The notes under the pieces are model-generated. The model saw nothing but the letters and a program-made list of their open reading frames with translations, was not told where the DNA came from and ran no database searches. Both the position numbers and the translations under genes were made by a program. A stretch of DNA of 64,000 nucleotides from Halieaceae bacterium (GTDB lineage: Bacteria > Pseudomonadota > Gammaproteobacteria > Pseudomonadales > Halieaceae), in the NCBI GenBank assembly GCA_902631395.1, contig CACOYM010000006.1, positions 1 through 64,000 on the forward strand. The letters are read 5' to 3'. This document shows positions 46,363 through 55,629 of the stretch, piece after piece; position 1 is the stretch's first letter; every line of letters starts with the position of its first letter.

Positions 46363-46716
46363 TTAAGCGTCGTCTGAAACCGCATTATGGCCTTTTCGGG
46401 CCGCTTTTTCTGCTAGCCCTGACAGGCCCATTCGCTCGTCGAGCACTCTGAGGACGTCCGTGTGACTGAGGTCGAAGTGCGCGAGCATCACCATGGCATG
46501 AAACCAGAGATCGGCTACCTCTTTAACCACCTCTTCAGGATCGCCGCCCTCCGCTGCATCTTTAGCGGCCAAAATCACTTCGGTGGCTTCTTCACCCACT
46601 TTTTCAAGGATCTTGTTGAGCCCTTCAGCATTCAGTGCGGCAACATAAGAACTGTCAGGGGAAGCCGTTTTCCGCTCCGCCAGCACCTTGTCCAACGCGG
46701 TGAGCAGATCGTCCAT
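46363..46716 (-). CDS. hisE: Phosphoribosyl-ATP pyrophosphatase HisE
   Basis: 117 residues of the MazG-like alpha-helical NTP pyrophosphohydrolase group: [15 protein letters not shown] and [16 protein letters not shown] carry the metal-binding Glu/Asp. It performs the second step of histidine synthesis. The start abuts the hisI stop. Confidence 0.96.
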   Translation of the reverse strand: MDDLLTALDKVLAERKTASPDSSYVAALNAEGLNKILEKVGEEATEVILAAKDAAEGGDPEEVVKEVADLWFHAMVMLAHFDLSHTDVLRVLDERMGLSGLAEKAARKGHNAVSDDA

Positions 46717-47091
46717 TCAGTTGTCCTCCTGCAGCCGCCAGTTGCCGTCCTCAGGGTAGTAAAAGAAGCAAGTCCGGCGCCCCGTGTGGCAAGCACCGTC
46801 ACCCTGTTGCTTGACCTGCAACAACAGTGTGTCGCCGTCGCAGTCCAAACATGCGCCTACTAACGTCTGGGTATTCCCGGATGTGGCGCCTTTTCGCCAA
46901 AGAGATTGCCTTGAGCGAGACCAGTACACCGCTTCGCCAGTTTCCAGCGTCTTTGTCAATGCCTCGGCGTTCATCCATGCCAACATCAAGACCTCGCCGG
47001 TGTCGGCCTCTTGGGCAATAACCGGGATTAATCCCTGCTCATTCCAATTGGGTAAGAGGGTGTCGGGTGTATTGGAGATAGTGTCTGCCAT
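46717..47091 (-). CDS. hisI: Phosphoribosyl-AMP cyclohydrolase HisI
   Basis: 124 residues from ATG 47091 (MADTISN). [29 protein letters not shown] and the zinc Cys motif [10 protein letters not shown]...[10 protein letters not shown] are clear. It catalyses the third step of histidine synthesis. Separate from HisE, as in pseudomonads (fused in E. coli). An upstream frame inside the ubiB 3' end is rejected. Confidence 0.96.
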   Translation of the reverse strand: MADTISNTPDTLLPNWNEQGLIPVIAQEADTGEVLMLAWMNAEALTKTLETGEAVYWSRSRQSLWRKGATSGNTQTLVGACLDCDGDTLLLQVKQQGDGACHTGRRTCFFYYPEDGNWRLQEDN

Positions 47092-47123
47092 CACGACAGT
47101 ATGCCAGACGCGCCTTGTAGCTG

Positions 47124-48686
47124 TTACCGGTCGCGAATTAAGAGCGCGCAGAGCAGGCAGCCGCCGCCGCCGAGCAGCCATCCGGTCCCGCTCCCGGCAA
47201 TACCGAGTCCGAGTGACAGAGCGCCAAGTGTGGCAAGGGGCAACACCCGACTTGAGGATCGGCGCGGGGCCGTCTCGCTCTTGGGGGTTTGCCGGAGGCG
47301 ATTCAGCATCAAATCGGGGAGGAGGGGAAGTGTCTCCAGAAGTGCCGGCGCATCCTCTTGCAATCTTTTAGCCATTGTTTGCAGTGAGTAACGGTCCGCG
47401 ACCCACTGCTCGAGAAACGGCTTGGCGGTATCCCATAGATTGAGCTTTGGATACAGCTGTCTGCCTAACCCCTCTATGTTCAGCAGGGTTTTCTGCAACA
47501 ACACTAGCTGGGGCTGCACCTGCATATCGAACTGCCCGGCGGTGCGGAACAACGAAACCAGCATGTGGCCGAAAGAAATATCCGATAACGGCCGCTCAAA
47601 AACCGGTTCGCAAAGCGTGCGCAACGCACCCTCAAATTCAGCAATCGGCGTGTCCGGGGGGACCCACCCACACTCAATATGAAGTTTGGCGCAAAGTCGA
47701 TAGTCTTGCTGAAAAATGGCCAGCAGGTTGCGCGCGAGGTAATACAGATCCTGCTCGTCTAGTTGTCCGACGATGGCACAGTCAACTGCCATGTAGCGCG
47801 GGTCTTCGGGGGTCCTGCAGTCGACAAAGATGTTCCCCGGGTGCATGTCGGCATGAAAAAAGCTGTCCCGAAATACCTGGGTGAAAAAGACCTCCACGCC
47901 GCGCTCGGCAAGTAATTTGATATCTACCTGCTTCTGCTCGAGCGTCGTGATATCGCTAACTGGTACGCCATAAATCCTCTCGCTGACCATGACCTGCCCG
48001 CAGGTGAGCGCCCAGTGCACTTTGGGTACGTAGACCAAGTCACCCGCTCTAAAGTGGCGTCTCAGTTGAGACGTGTTAGCCGCTTCACGCTGCAGATCGA
48101 GCTCGCCGTGAATGATGCGGTCATATTCAGCTACAACCTCGACGGGCCGCAGCCGTCGCCCGGTCCGAGACCAGCGTGAGAGCAAGCGTGCCGCGTGTTT
48201 TAGTAGCCTTAGATCATGGTCGATGGTCTTCTCGATACCGGGGCGCAACACCTTGACGACGACATTGCTGCCGTCGGGTAGCTGGGCGGCATGCACCTGC
48301 GCTACCGATGCGGCTGCTAGCGGGTTGGCGTCAAATTCAGCGAAACAATCGTTAAGAGGCTTGCCCAACGCGCGCTCTATCCGTTGTATCGCTTCTTTTG
48401 CTGGAAACGGTGCGACCTGGTCCTGCAACAACGCCAACTCGTCGGCGATGTCATGGGGGAGCAAATCTCGCCGCGTTGAGAGAAGCTGACCGAACTTGAT
48501 AAAGACGGGGCCTAGATCTTCCAGCGCGCGACGGAGGCGTTCACCGCGGGGCGTGGTGTTCGGCACAGAGAGGACCGGGAAAATGCGCAGTAATAAGGAA
48601 AAGAACTTTGGCCGCTGATTGGCAGGCAAAAGTTCGTCCAGTCGGTACCGTGCGATAGTGCGATAGAGCGTGACGACCCGACTCAT
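47124..48686 (-). CDS. ubiB: Ubiquinone biosynthesis atypical kinase UbiB
   Basis: 520 residues. The ADCK/UbiB family motifs are present: KFGQLLSTR (KxGQ), an Ala-rich loop AAASVAQVH, and [13 protein letters not shown]. Two C-terminal hydrophobic segments anchor it in the membrane. It acts as an ATPase supporting ubiquinone assembly. Its ATG overlaps ubiJ by four bases. Confidence 0.96.
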   Translation of the reverse strand: MSRVVTLYRTIARYRLDELLPANQRPKFFSLLLRIFPVLSVPNTTPRGERLRRALEDLGPVFIKFGQLLSTRRDLLPHDIADELALLQDQVAPFPAKEAIQRIERALGKPLNDCFAEFDANPLAAASVAQVHAAQLPDGSNVVVKVLRPGIEKTIDHDLRLLKHAARLLSRWSRTGRRLRPVEVVAEYDRIIHGELDLQREAANTSQLRRHFRAGDLVYVPKVHWALTCGQVMVSERIYGVPVSDITTLEQKQVDIKLLAERGVEVFFTQVFRDSFFHADMHPGNIFVDCRTPEDPRYMAVDCAIVGQLDEQDLYYLARNLLAIFQQDYRLCAKLHIECGWVPPDTPIAEFEGALRTLCEPVFERPLSDISFGHMLVSLFRTAGQFDMQVQPQLVLLQKTLLNIEGLGRQLYPKLNLWDTAKPFLEQWVADRYSLQTMAKRLQEDAPALLETLPLLPDLMLNRLRQTPKSETAPRRSSSRVLPLATLGALSLGLGIAGSGTGWLLGGGGCLLCALLIRDR

Positions 48687-49330
48687 GAGGTCTTCCTGTT
48701 CGACGCGGCTTTTGCAATCAGTTTTTCGACCTGCTGCTGGGCGCGCTCGACGCGCATCGATAACGATTGCACCGAATCGTAGAAAAATTCGAGTTCAGCT
48801 TTGGGTGGCGTCAGCCGGCCTTCCTCCAATAGATATTCGGATAACTGGCGTTTCAGGCTCGCCCGCGCGCCCTCGCTCCAGCGGAAGAACCTGCGCAACG
48901 TCTGAGCCAGTTGGTGGCCTGTCACATCGCCCAGTGCCTCAACAAGGGGTGCCTCCCAGTCCACATCCATCTTTGAGATTATTTGCTGCAGGTTGATCAG
49001 ACTGGTGCTACGCCCTTCCAGTTCGATACCACTGTTGATCAGCGTCGCGGCTGGATCATCAGAGGCGGCGAGTGTGGCGAAGTCTTCCATTGATCCCCGA
49101 ACAAACGCATCGGTAGCTCGCTCGCAGTGCATCATCAGTCGGACTTCGGTGCCGCTGACTATGTCGATGTAAAGGGTGAGATCAAGGCTGGTGATTTCGA
49201 TACCCAGCAGGGTGCCACTCAGTACATCGAGCTCCCGGTGCGATGTAGGTGCCAGAGCGATGGCTTGATTGAGTGCACGCTCCGCGGCGGCTAGTGCAGC
49301 ACTGAGTAGCGCCGGGTCGTGTTGGATCAC
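48683..49330 (-). CDS. ubiJ: Ubiquinone biosynthesis accessory protein UbiJ (SCP2)
   Basis: 215 residues from GTG 49330, which overlaps the ubiE stop by four bases (GTGA). An SCP2-type lipid-binding domain in the first ~110 residues, then helical segments with a C-terminal coiled coil. It carries hydrophobic ubiquinone intermediates with UbiK. The conserved ubiE-ubiJ-ubiB order supports the call. Confidence 0.92.
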   Translation of the reverse strand: MIQHDPALLSAALAAAERALNQAIALAPTSHRELDVLSGTLLGIEITSLDLTLYIDIVSGTEVRLMMHCERATDAFVRGSMEDFATLAASDDPAATLINSGIELEGRSTSLINLQQIISKMDVDWEAPLVEALGDVTGHQLAQTLRRFFRWSEGARASLKRQLSEYLLEEGRLTPPKAELEFFYDSVQSLSMRVERAQQQVEKLIAKAASNRKTS

Positions 49331-50103
49331 GCCTTGAAACCCTGATGCACAGCGACAATTCCCCCTGTCATATTTTGATAGCGACACTCCGTAAAGCCAG
49401 CATCTTCCATCATGCCCATGAGTGTGTCCTGATCGGGATGTTTACGGATAGATTCAGCAAGGTACCGATAACTGTCGGCATCTTGGGCAATCAGGCGTCC
49501 CATGGCCGGCAAAATTTGGAACGAGTATTGGTCATAGACTTTGCCCAATAGCGGCGAGACCGGCTTGGAAAACTCCAGTACCAGCAGCCGCCCACCGGGT
49601 CGCAAGACCCGCAGCATGGATCTGAGCGCCACGTCCTTGTCGGTGACATTGCGCAGACCAAACGCAATGGTGATGCAGTCGATGCTGTTGTCCTCAAAGG
49701 GCAGTGCTTGGGCATCAGCTTGCACAACCTCGATATTGCCCGTTGCGCCTTTGTCGATCAGCCGATCCCGACCCACTTCAAGCATAGCGGCATTGACGTC
49801 GGCGAGAATGACTTTACCTTCGGGTCCCACCAGCTTCGAAAATCGAGCCGCCAGATCGCCCGTGCCACCAGCGATATCAAGAACAGTCTGGCCCGGTCTC
49901 GCTGCGCTGAGTTCGATAGTGAAACGCTTCCACAAGCGGTGCACACCACCTGACATTAAATCGTTCATCAGATCATAGCGGCTTGCCACAGAGTCAAAGA
50001 CGCCGCGCACCATGCCGGCTTTGGCTTCCCGGTCCACTCGGGTATAACCGAAATCGGTGGTGTCGTCTTTTCGATCAGCGGCGGTGGCCTGTTCATCACT
50101 CAT
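49327..50103 (-). CDS. ubiE: Ubiquinone/menaquinone methyltransferase UbiE
   Basis: 258 residues. SAM motif [31 protein letters not shown], and the family signatures [18 protein letters not shown] and [13 protein letters not shown]. It performs the C-methylation in ubiquinone synthesis. ATG at 50103. Confidence 0.97.
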   Translation of the reverse strand: MSDEQATAADRKDDTTDFGYTRVDREAKAGMVRGVFDSVASRYDLMNDLMSGGVHRLWKRFTIELSAARPGQTVLDIAGGTGDLAARFSKLVGPEGKVILADVNAAMLEVGRDRLIDKGATGNIEVVQADAQALPFEDNSIDCITIAFGLRNVTDKDVALRSMLRVLRPGGRLLVLEFSKPVSPLLGKVYDQYSFQILPAMGRLIAQDADSYRYLAESIRKHPDQDTLMGMMEDAGFTECRYQNMTGGIVAVHQGFKA

Positions 50104-50274
50104 GGCATGTTCACTTATGGCTTATTTGCTCACGCAGTGTGGCGCGCTATCCCGCGTGCCTTATGCCAGCGGGTCCGCCAGTGTACCTGAAGCGTCGCCG
50201 TGTTCAGAGGTCGAAGGTATGTTGTCATGAGAGCCCTCGGCAGATCTGGAGGAAGCGCGCTGGGAAGGTCCGCG

Positions 50275-50670
50275 TCAGGGGTCGAAATGTAAAACCTGTA
50301 CCTCTGGGTCGCGGGATTTACCCTCAGCCGCTAGCTGCCTTAGATACTGCTGCCAGTATCGGTCTTGCTCCTCAGCGAGACCTCGGAGGTATTGCCAGCT
50401 ATACAAGCCCGAGTCGTGGCCATCATCAAAGGTGATCTGCACGGCATAGTGTCCCACTGGGTTAATGGCGGAAATACCCACCGAAGACTTACCTGTTTGC
50501 AATGTTTCTTGGCCTGGCCCGTGACCTCGAACCTCTGCAGAAGGTGAAAACACCCGGAGAAATTCAGCGCTGAGTGTATAAGCGGACCCGTCCTCGAACG
50601 CAATGTCCAGCCAGCGCCGGGATCGAGAGTAGTGGAGCTTGGTGACGCGGAGACGAGCGGGTTGTGTCAT
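50275..50670 (-). CDS. DUF971 / gamma-butyrobetaine hydroxylase-like N-terminal domain protein
   Basis: 131 residues with the GBBH-like N-terminal domain: KLHYSRSRRWLDIAFEDGS, LSAEFLRVFSPSAEV, GHYAVQITFDDGHDSGLYSW. Members are linked to iron-sulfur cluster metabolism, but the role is open. In pseudomonads it sits next to hslVU; here it directly overlaps the SPOR gene (four bases). Confidence 0.9.
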   Translation of the reverse strand: MTQPARLRVTKLHYSRSRRWLDIAFEDGSAYTLSAEFLRVFSPSAEVRGHGPGQETLQTGKSSVGISAINPVGHYAVQITFDDGHDSGLYSWQYLRGLAEEQDRYWQQYLRQLAAEGKSRDPEVQVLHFDP

Positions 50671-51230
50671 GGCGCTTCGCGCTTCAGTAATAGTGTGTCC
50701 ATATCAGCCTGCGCGGTGAGTGATCGCGCCCGCGCCATGTCCGAACGTTTGTCAAATGGCCCCAGATACACGCGATACCAACGGCCGCTATTGTTCTCAC
50801 TCGGCTCGACAGTGGCTTCGAGTCCCAGCAGAGCCAGCTCGCCGCGCCGCCGATCAGCATCGGCTCGTTGCCGAAAAGATCCGGCCTGTAGCAAATACTG
50901 CGCGCGAGTGGCGTTATCGGCCTCAAGATCGGCTGGCTCGATCTCAGGGTTGAGGTCCGACGCCTGATTGGGAAGTACCGTATAAAAATCAAAGCGGGGC
51001 GAGGCCTCTGCCTCCAATGAGAGCGGCGGTGTGGGCGCGGCGACGCTTTGGTCATGCTCCTCCGTAGAGCGCATCAAACCCAAGCAGATGGCGACGCCTA
51101 CAACGCATCCCGCAATGAACCCCTGCACGTGCGCGCGGTTCAGCGTCGGCGGCGCCTCGTGGGTTGTCGCTGAGTTGGTCCGCGTTGCAGAGGGTCTTCT
51201 CGGACTTTGGCTGGCTTTGGTGGGCATCAC
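50667..51230 (-). CDS. SPOR-domain membrane protein
   Basis: 187 residues. A basic N-terminus, one membrane helix (VQGFIAGCVVGVAICLGL), a variable linker and a C-terminal SPOR domain (YLLQAGSFRQRADADRRRGELAL ... GRWYRVYLGPFDKRSD). SPOR domains bind denuded septal glycan, pointing to a division role. Overlaps argS by four bases; argS-SPOR order is conserved. Confidence 0.92.
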   Translation of the reverse strand: MMPTKASQSPRRPSATRTNSATTHEAPPTLNRAHVQGFIAGCVVGVAICLGLMRSTEEHDQSVAAPTPPLSLEAEASPRFDFYTVLPNQASDLNPEIEPADLEADNATRAQYLLQAGSFRQRADADRRRGELALLGLEATVEPSENNSGRWYRVYLGPFDKRSDMARARSLTAQADMDTLLLKREAP

Positions 51231-52912
51231 ATGCTGTCCGGTGCCGAAACACCGAGGAGATTAAGACCGCTGGCGAGCACCTGCCGGCTGGCCGTGACCA
51301 GCGCGAGTCGCGCATCGGTGGTTTCCGGTGCCCCTTCCAGCACTTTGTGCGCGTTGTAGAAGCTATGAAAATCTGCGGCCAGCTCGCGCAGATAGTTGGC
51401 GACATCATGTGGCTCGAGCCGCTCTGCGGCGGTGGCGACAACCTCCGGATAGCGGGCCAGACTGACAAGTAATGCCAAAGTCTCGGGTTCGTTCAGCCTC
51501 TCTAAGTGCTTTAGCCCGTCTGCCACGTCATGCTGGCCTCCGGTTTCGGTCGCTTTCCGCAACACGCTGGCGCAACGAGCATGGGCATATTGAATGTAGT
51601 ACACCGGGTTTTCGTTACTGCGTGCCAGGGCCAAATCCACATCGAAGGTCAGCTGAGAGGTCGGCGCGCGGGCAACCAGGAAGTAGCGGGTGGCGTCGCA
51701 GCCTACCCAATCAATCAAATCCCGCAGCGTAACGTAGCTACCCGCTCTTTTAGAGAGTTTGACCTCGGCGCCGTCTCGCATCACCGTCACCATCTGGTGG
51801 AGCACATATTCAGGCCAGCCCTCTGGGATTCCGACATCCAGGCACTGCAGACCAGCGCGTACGCGAGTAATCGTGCTGTGGTGATCGGCCCCCTGTTCAT
51901 TGATGACCCGCTTGAAGCCCCGTTGCCATTTGTTGTGATGGTAGGCGACGTCTGGCACGAAATAGGTGTAGCCGCCCTCTTGTTTGCGCATGACCCGGTT
52001 TTTGTCATCACCGAAGTCAGTCGTGCGTAGCCAGAGTGCGTCCTGTTCTTCAAAGGTGTGGCCGCCTGTTTGAAGGGCGTTGACTGTGTGTTCGACCGCA
52101 CCACTGCCATAGAGCGATGACTCCAGAAAATAGTGATCAAAGACAACCTGAAACGCACGCAGATCCTGATCCTGCTCACGTCGCAAACACGCGACAGCGA
52201 AGTCGCGAATTGCGTCAAGATCATCAATGTCCGCTTTAGCAGTGATTTCCCGGTCGGCCGCCTGCACGGTTTCACCCGCGATATAAGCGGCAGCAACATC
52301 TTCGATGTAACCGCCCTGGTAGCCGTCTGCAGGCCAATCTTTATGGCTAGGGTCTTTACCCTGAGCGCGAGCCTGTACCGATAACGCCAGGTTATTGATT
52401 TGCTGTCCTGCGTCGTTGTAGTAAAACTCACGTTGCACTGCCCAGCCGGTGGCCTCCAGCAACCGGCTTAGAGAATCGCCAATGGCCGCGCCGCGGCCGT
52501 GACCCACGTGGAGGGGCCCTGTGGGGTTCGCACTGACAAACTCAACTTGCACCGGTTGCCCCGCGCCCGTATTGGAGCGCCCGTATGTTTCGCCAGCATC
52601 AAGAATGGTCTGGACAATGTCGGTTTGTTGGCTTTGATTGACGAAAAAATTGATAAACCCGGGGCCCGCAACATCACAGCGGTCGACAAGGCTGTTGTCA
52701 GGCAGTGCGGCGATAAGTTGAGTTGCGAGATCGCGCGGTGCCATGCCAGCACGCTTTGCCAGCACCATGGCGATGTTGCAAGACAGGTCGCCGTGGCTTG
52801 TGTCCCTCGGGCGATCTATTTGTGGTGTCGCGTCCGGTAATTCACCGAGTGCGCCGTCAGCAACCAATTTTTCCAGCGCTATGGTGATCAGCGCAGCCAA
52901 TTCAGATTTCAT
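51227..52912 (-). CDS. argS: Arginyl-tRNA synthetase
   Basis: 561 residues. HIGH-type motif PLHVGHGRG, a KMSKS-like VKLSKRAG, N-terminal Add-1 domain and C-terminal DALR anticodon-binding domain ending LGVSAPDSM. Charges tRNA-Arg. Confidence 0.97.
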   Translation of the reverse strand: MKSELAALITIALEKLVADGALGELPDATPQIDRPRDTSHGDLSCNIAMVLAKRAGMAPRDLATQLIAALPDNSLVDRCDVAGPGFINFFVNQSQQTDIVQTILDAGETYGRSNTGAGQPVQVEFVSANPTGPLHVGHGRGAAIGDSLSRLLEATGWAVQREFYYNDAGQQINNLALSVQARAQGKDPSHKDWPADGYQGGYIEDVAAAYIAGETVQAADREITAKADIDDLDAIRDFAVACLRREQDQDLRAFQVVFDHYFLESSLYGSGAVEHTVNALQTGGHTFEEQDALWLRTTDFGDDKNRVMRKQEGGYTYFVPDVAYHHNKWQRGFKRVINEQGADHHSTITRVRAGLQCLDVGIPEGWPEYVLHQMVTVMRDGAEVKLSKRAGSYVTLRDLIDWVGCDATRYFLVARAPTSQLTFDVDLALARSNENPVYYIQYAHARCASVLRKATETGGQHDVADGLKHLERLNEPETLALLVSLARYPEVVATAAERLEPHDVANYLRELAADFHSFYNAHKVLEGAPETTDARLALVTASRQVLASGLNLLGVSAPDSM

Positions 52913-53015
52913 GGTTTTCCTGTCAGGGTTTTTCCGCGGCGTTGGCGGAGCCGATGGCTATTATCGCCGACCGTTTGCCGTGGCTCCAGCGGAGGAAGTC
53001 ACAAGCTTTTGCGAC

Positions 53016-55223
53016 TTACAGGCTCTCATATGGATCGATGTCGACAGACCAACTCAGTCGATGACTATGACGTTTGGACTCAGCAACGTTTACTAGCGAA
53101 GCCATACTCGCCGCCAGCGCCGCACGACTCGAAGCGGTGAGGACAAGCTGACTCCGATATCGGCTTTTCCGGCGAGCCATTGCAGCGGGTAACGGTCCGA
53201 TGAGTTGACAGCTTTTTGTAGAAGCAACATCGCGCTTTAAATGTTCTAAAAAGTCGAGACCTTCTTGCCTACTCTGGCTGTCACAGCGAATAACGCCCAG
53301 TGCACCGAAGGGCGGCAGGCCCCCGCGTTGCCTTTGCGCGAGTAGTTCCGGTAGGGCCTTATCGTAGGGTCCCGCAAGTTGTTGCATCAACGGATGATCA
53401 GGGTGGCGGGTTTGAATCAGCACTTCACCGGGCACTTCCTCACGACCCGCGCGGCCACTCACTTGTGTCAGCAGCTGCAATAAACGCTCCCCGCCGCGGA
53501 AGTCGGGGCTGAATAGGAGCGCATCTGCATCGACGACTGCGACCAGCGCGACATGTGGAAAGTGGTGCCCTTTGCTAAGCATCTGAGTGCCGATCATCAG
53601 CACCGGCTCACCGTCCGACAGTCTCTTTATCAAGTTGGGCATCGATTCACGGCCTTGCATCGTGTCACTGTCGACGCGCACGACGGGAAACGCAGAGAAG
53701 CGATCATTTAAAAATGCTTCGGTCTGCTGTGTGCCGATGCCGGTGCCGGCCAGTCGGCGGCTGCTACAGTGGGGGCAGGATCGGGGCAGTGAGCTCCGTC
53801 TGTCACAATGGTGGCAATGCAGACCTGCCGGCGTTCTGTGCAGCGTCATGCGTGCGTCACAATCCGGGCAGCCGCTGGTCCAGCCGCAGTCGTGACACAC
53901 CAGTGCGGTGGCGAAGCCACGCCGATTCAGGAAGACCAGAACCTGATGCCCAGCGGACAATGTCGAATCAATTTTTTCTACTAGCTCAGCCGATAGGCCG
54001 GCGGACAGATCCAATCCGCTGATGTCGATTTGTCGTTGCGAGGGAAGGGTTCCTTGTCCAGCACGCTGTGTTAACTGGTGACAGTGGTAACGCCCTTTAT
54101 CAGCGTTATACCAGCTCTCTAGGCTAGGTGTGGCAGTCCCTAGTAAGACCGGGCAGTGCTCGAGCTGGCCACGTTTAATGGCGATATCGCGTGCGGAATA
54201 GCGAAATCCATCCTGCTGCGCAAAGGCGGCGTCATGTTCCTCATCGACAATGATGATTCCAAGGTGTTGAAGCGGTGCAAAGACTGCGGAGCGTGTGCCG
54301 AGGATAATGGCGGCTTTGCCGCGCCGCGCCGCAGCCCACACGCGATCGCGTTCTAAGTCGCCCATGCCTGAGTGGAGTGCGAGCACGGGAGCATCGAATC
54401 GCGCCTCAAAACGTGCCAAGGTCTGGGGAGTCAGCACAATCTCAGGAAGTAGCACAAGCGACTGTTCGCGCCGCGCCAGACACGCCGCAATAGTCTGCAG
54501 GTAGACCTCAGTTTTTCCGCTCCCGGTTACGCCGTGCAGTAAATGGACAGCAAATTTTCCTGCGTCGGCGGTGACTTTCTCTATTACTGATTGTTGTTCG
54601 CTGTTGGGGGGTAAGGGGGTGGAGCGCATACACCATCGATCAGTCTGAGACAGTTCAGTCTCCTTAGCAAGCCTGTGGTCGATCAACGCTCTTATAACGG
54701 GCCGGCTGAAGCCGGATTGGGTCAAGTCTGAAAGAGTTGTTGTTCCATGTCGGAGCATCGCAATCAGAGCCGCCTGCTTGGGGGCGCGATGCGGAGCGTT
54801 CTGTGGCAAAGCAAGCCCTTTCTTCGTCAGGGTGAGCGCGGCGATATCCGTGCCGCGTTCGGCGCGCCCACGCCGTTCACTTGGTGACAACCCTAGCGGC
54901 AATACCTCGCCGACAGGATGATGGTAGTAGCCTGACGCCCAGGTTAGCAGCGCTAGCAGCGGCCTGGTGAACAACGGCTCAGTATCCAGCACTTCAGAGA
55001 CCGATTTCAATTTGGTGTCGCTGACTGTCGACTCGGAGGCAGTCGACAGCAAAACGCCTGTAATCAGGCGTTTTCCAAAGGGCACCTGAACTCTCAGGCC
55101 AGGTAACGCGGTGCCATGCCAGTCTGCGGGCGCTCGATAGTCAAAATAGCGTCTGAGAGGGGTGGGCACAGCACAGCGCCAGATCGGCTGATCGGGATTT
55201 TTTTCCGCAGGATGATGGGTCAA
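53016..55223 (-). CDS. priA: Primosomal replication protein / helicase PriA
   Basis: 735 residues. Helicase motifs Walker A ([13 protein letters not shown]) and DEEHD; zinc-binding region [17 protein letters not shown]...CHHC; motif VI-like [14 protein letters not shown]. It reloads the replisome at stalled forks. Divergent to rpmE2. Confidence 0.97.
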   Translation of the reverse strand: MTHHPAEKNPDQPIWRCAVPTPLRRYFDYRAPADWHGTALPGLRVQVPFGKRLITGVLLSTASESTVSDTKLKSVSEVLDTEPLFTRPLLALLTWASGYYHHPVGEVLPLGLSPSERRGRAERGTDIAALTLTKKGLALPQNAPHRAPKQAALIAMLRHGTTTLSDLTQSGFSRPVIRALIDHRLAKETELSQTDRWCMRSTPLPPNSEQQSVIEKVTADAGKFAVHLLHGVTGSGKTEVYLQTIAACLARREQSLVLLPEIVLTPQTLARFEARFDAPVLALHSGMGDLERDRVWAAARRGKAAIILGTRSAVFAPLQHLGIIIVDEEHDAAFAQQDGFRYSARDIAIKRGQLEHCPVLLGTATPSLESWYNADKGRYHCHQLTQRAGQGTLPSQRQIDISGLDLSAGLSAELVEKIDSTLSAGHQVLVFLNRRGFATALVCHDCGWTSGCPDCDARMTLHRTPAGLHCHHCDRRSSLPRSCPHCSSRRLAGTGIGTQQTEAFLNDRFSAFPVVRVDSDTMQGRESMPNLIKRLSDGEPVLMIGTQMLSKGHHFPHVALVAVVDADALLFSPDFRGGERLLQLLTQVSGRAGREEVPGEVLIQTRHPDHPLMQQLAGPYDKALPELLAQRQRGGLPPFGALGVIRCDSQSRQEGLDFLEHLKRDVASTKSCQLIGPLPAAMARRKSRYRSQLVLTASSRAALAASMASLVNVAESKRHSHRLSWSVDIDPYESL

Positions 55224-55288
55224 GGTCTGCTCGGCGTACTGTCTCTCGACGCTAGTCTACTAGAGCATGGCATTTGGCGTATTCCATG

Positions 55289-55316
55289 TTGCTATCGGTG
55301 CTCGCTCTGGTATGAT
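55289..55316 (+). promoter_or_regulatory. Sigma-70 promoter of rpmE2
   Basis: TTGCTA, 16 bases, TATGAT, ending ~43 bases before the L31 start. No Zur-type palindrome is evident next to it. Confidence 0.55.
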
Positions 55317-55358
55317 CCGCGCTCTTTTCCGCAACGAAGATCGGTGACAGAGGTTCGT

Positions 55359-55613
55359 ATGAAGCCCGATATCCATCCCGAATACAGGGAAGTGTTGTTC
55401 CACGACACGTCGTCTGACACCTTTTTTATCATTGGATCAACTGTCGCAACCAGCGATACCAGGGACTATGAGGGGCAAACTTATCCCTATATGTCGTTGG
55501 ATATTTCAAGTGCTTCACATCCGTTTTACACGGGCAAGCAGAAGGTCGCGCAGAGCGATGGTCGAGTCGCTAGGTTTAATAAGCGGTTTGGTGATCGTAG
55601 TTTGAAAAGCTGA
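55359..55613 (+). CDS. rpmE2: 50S ribosomal protein L31 type B
   Basis: 84 residues from ATG 55359: [20 protein letters not shown]...[26 protein letters not shown]. It lacks the zinc-binding cysteines of ordinary L31, so this is the zinc-free type often made under zinc shortage. It occupies the slot (beside priA) that commonly holds zinc-type L31. Confidence 0.94.
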   Translation: MKPDIHPEYREVLFHDTSSDTFFIIGSTVATSDTRDYEGQTYPYMSLDISSASHPFYTGKQKVAQSDGRVARFNKRFGDRSLKS

Positions 55614-55629
55614 TCCTCCAACTTTTGTG

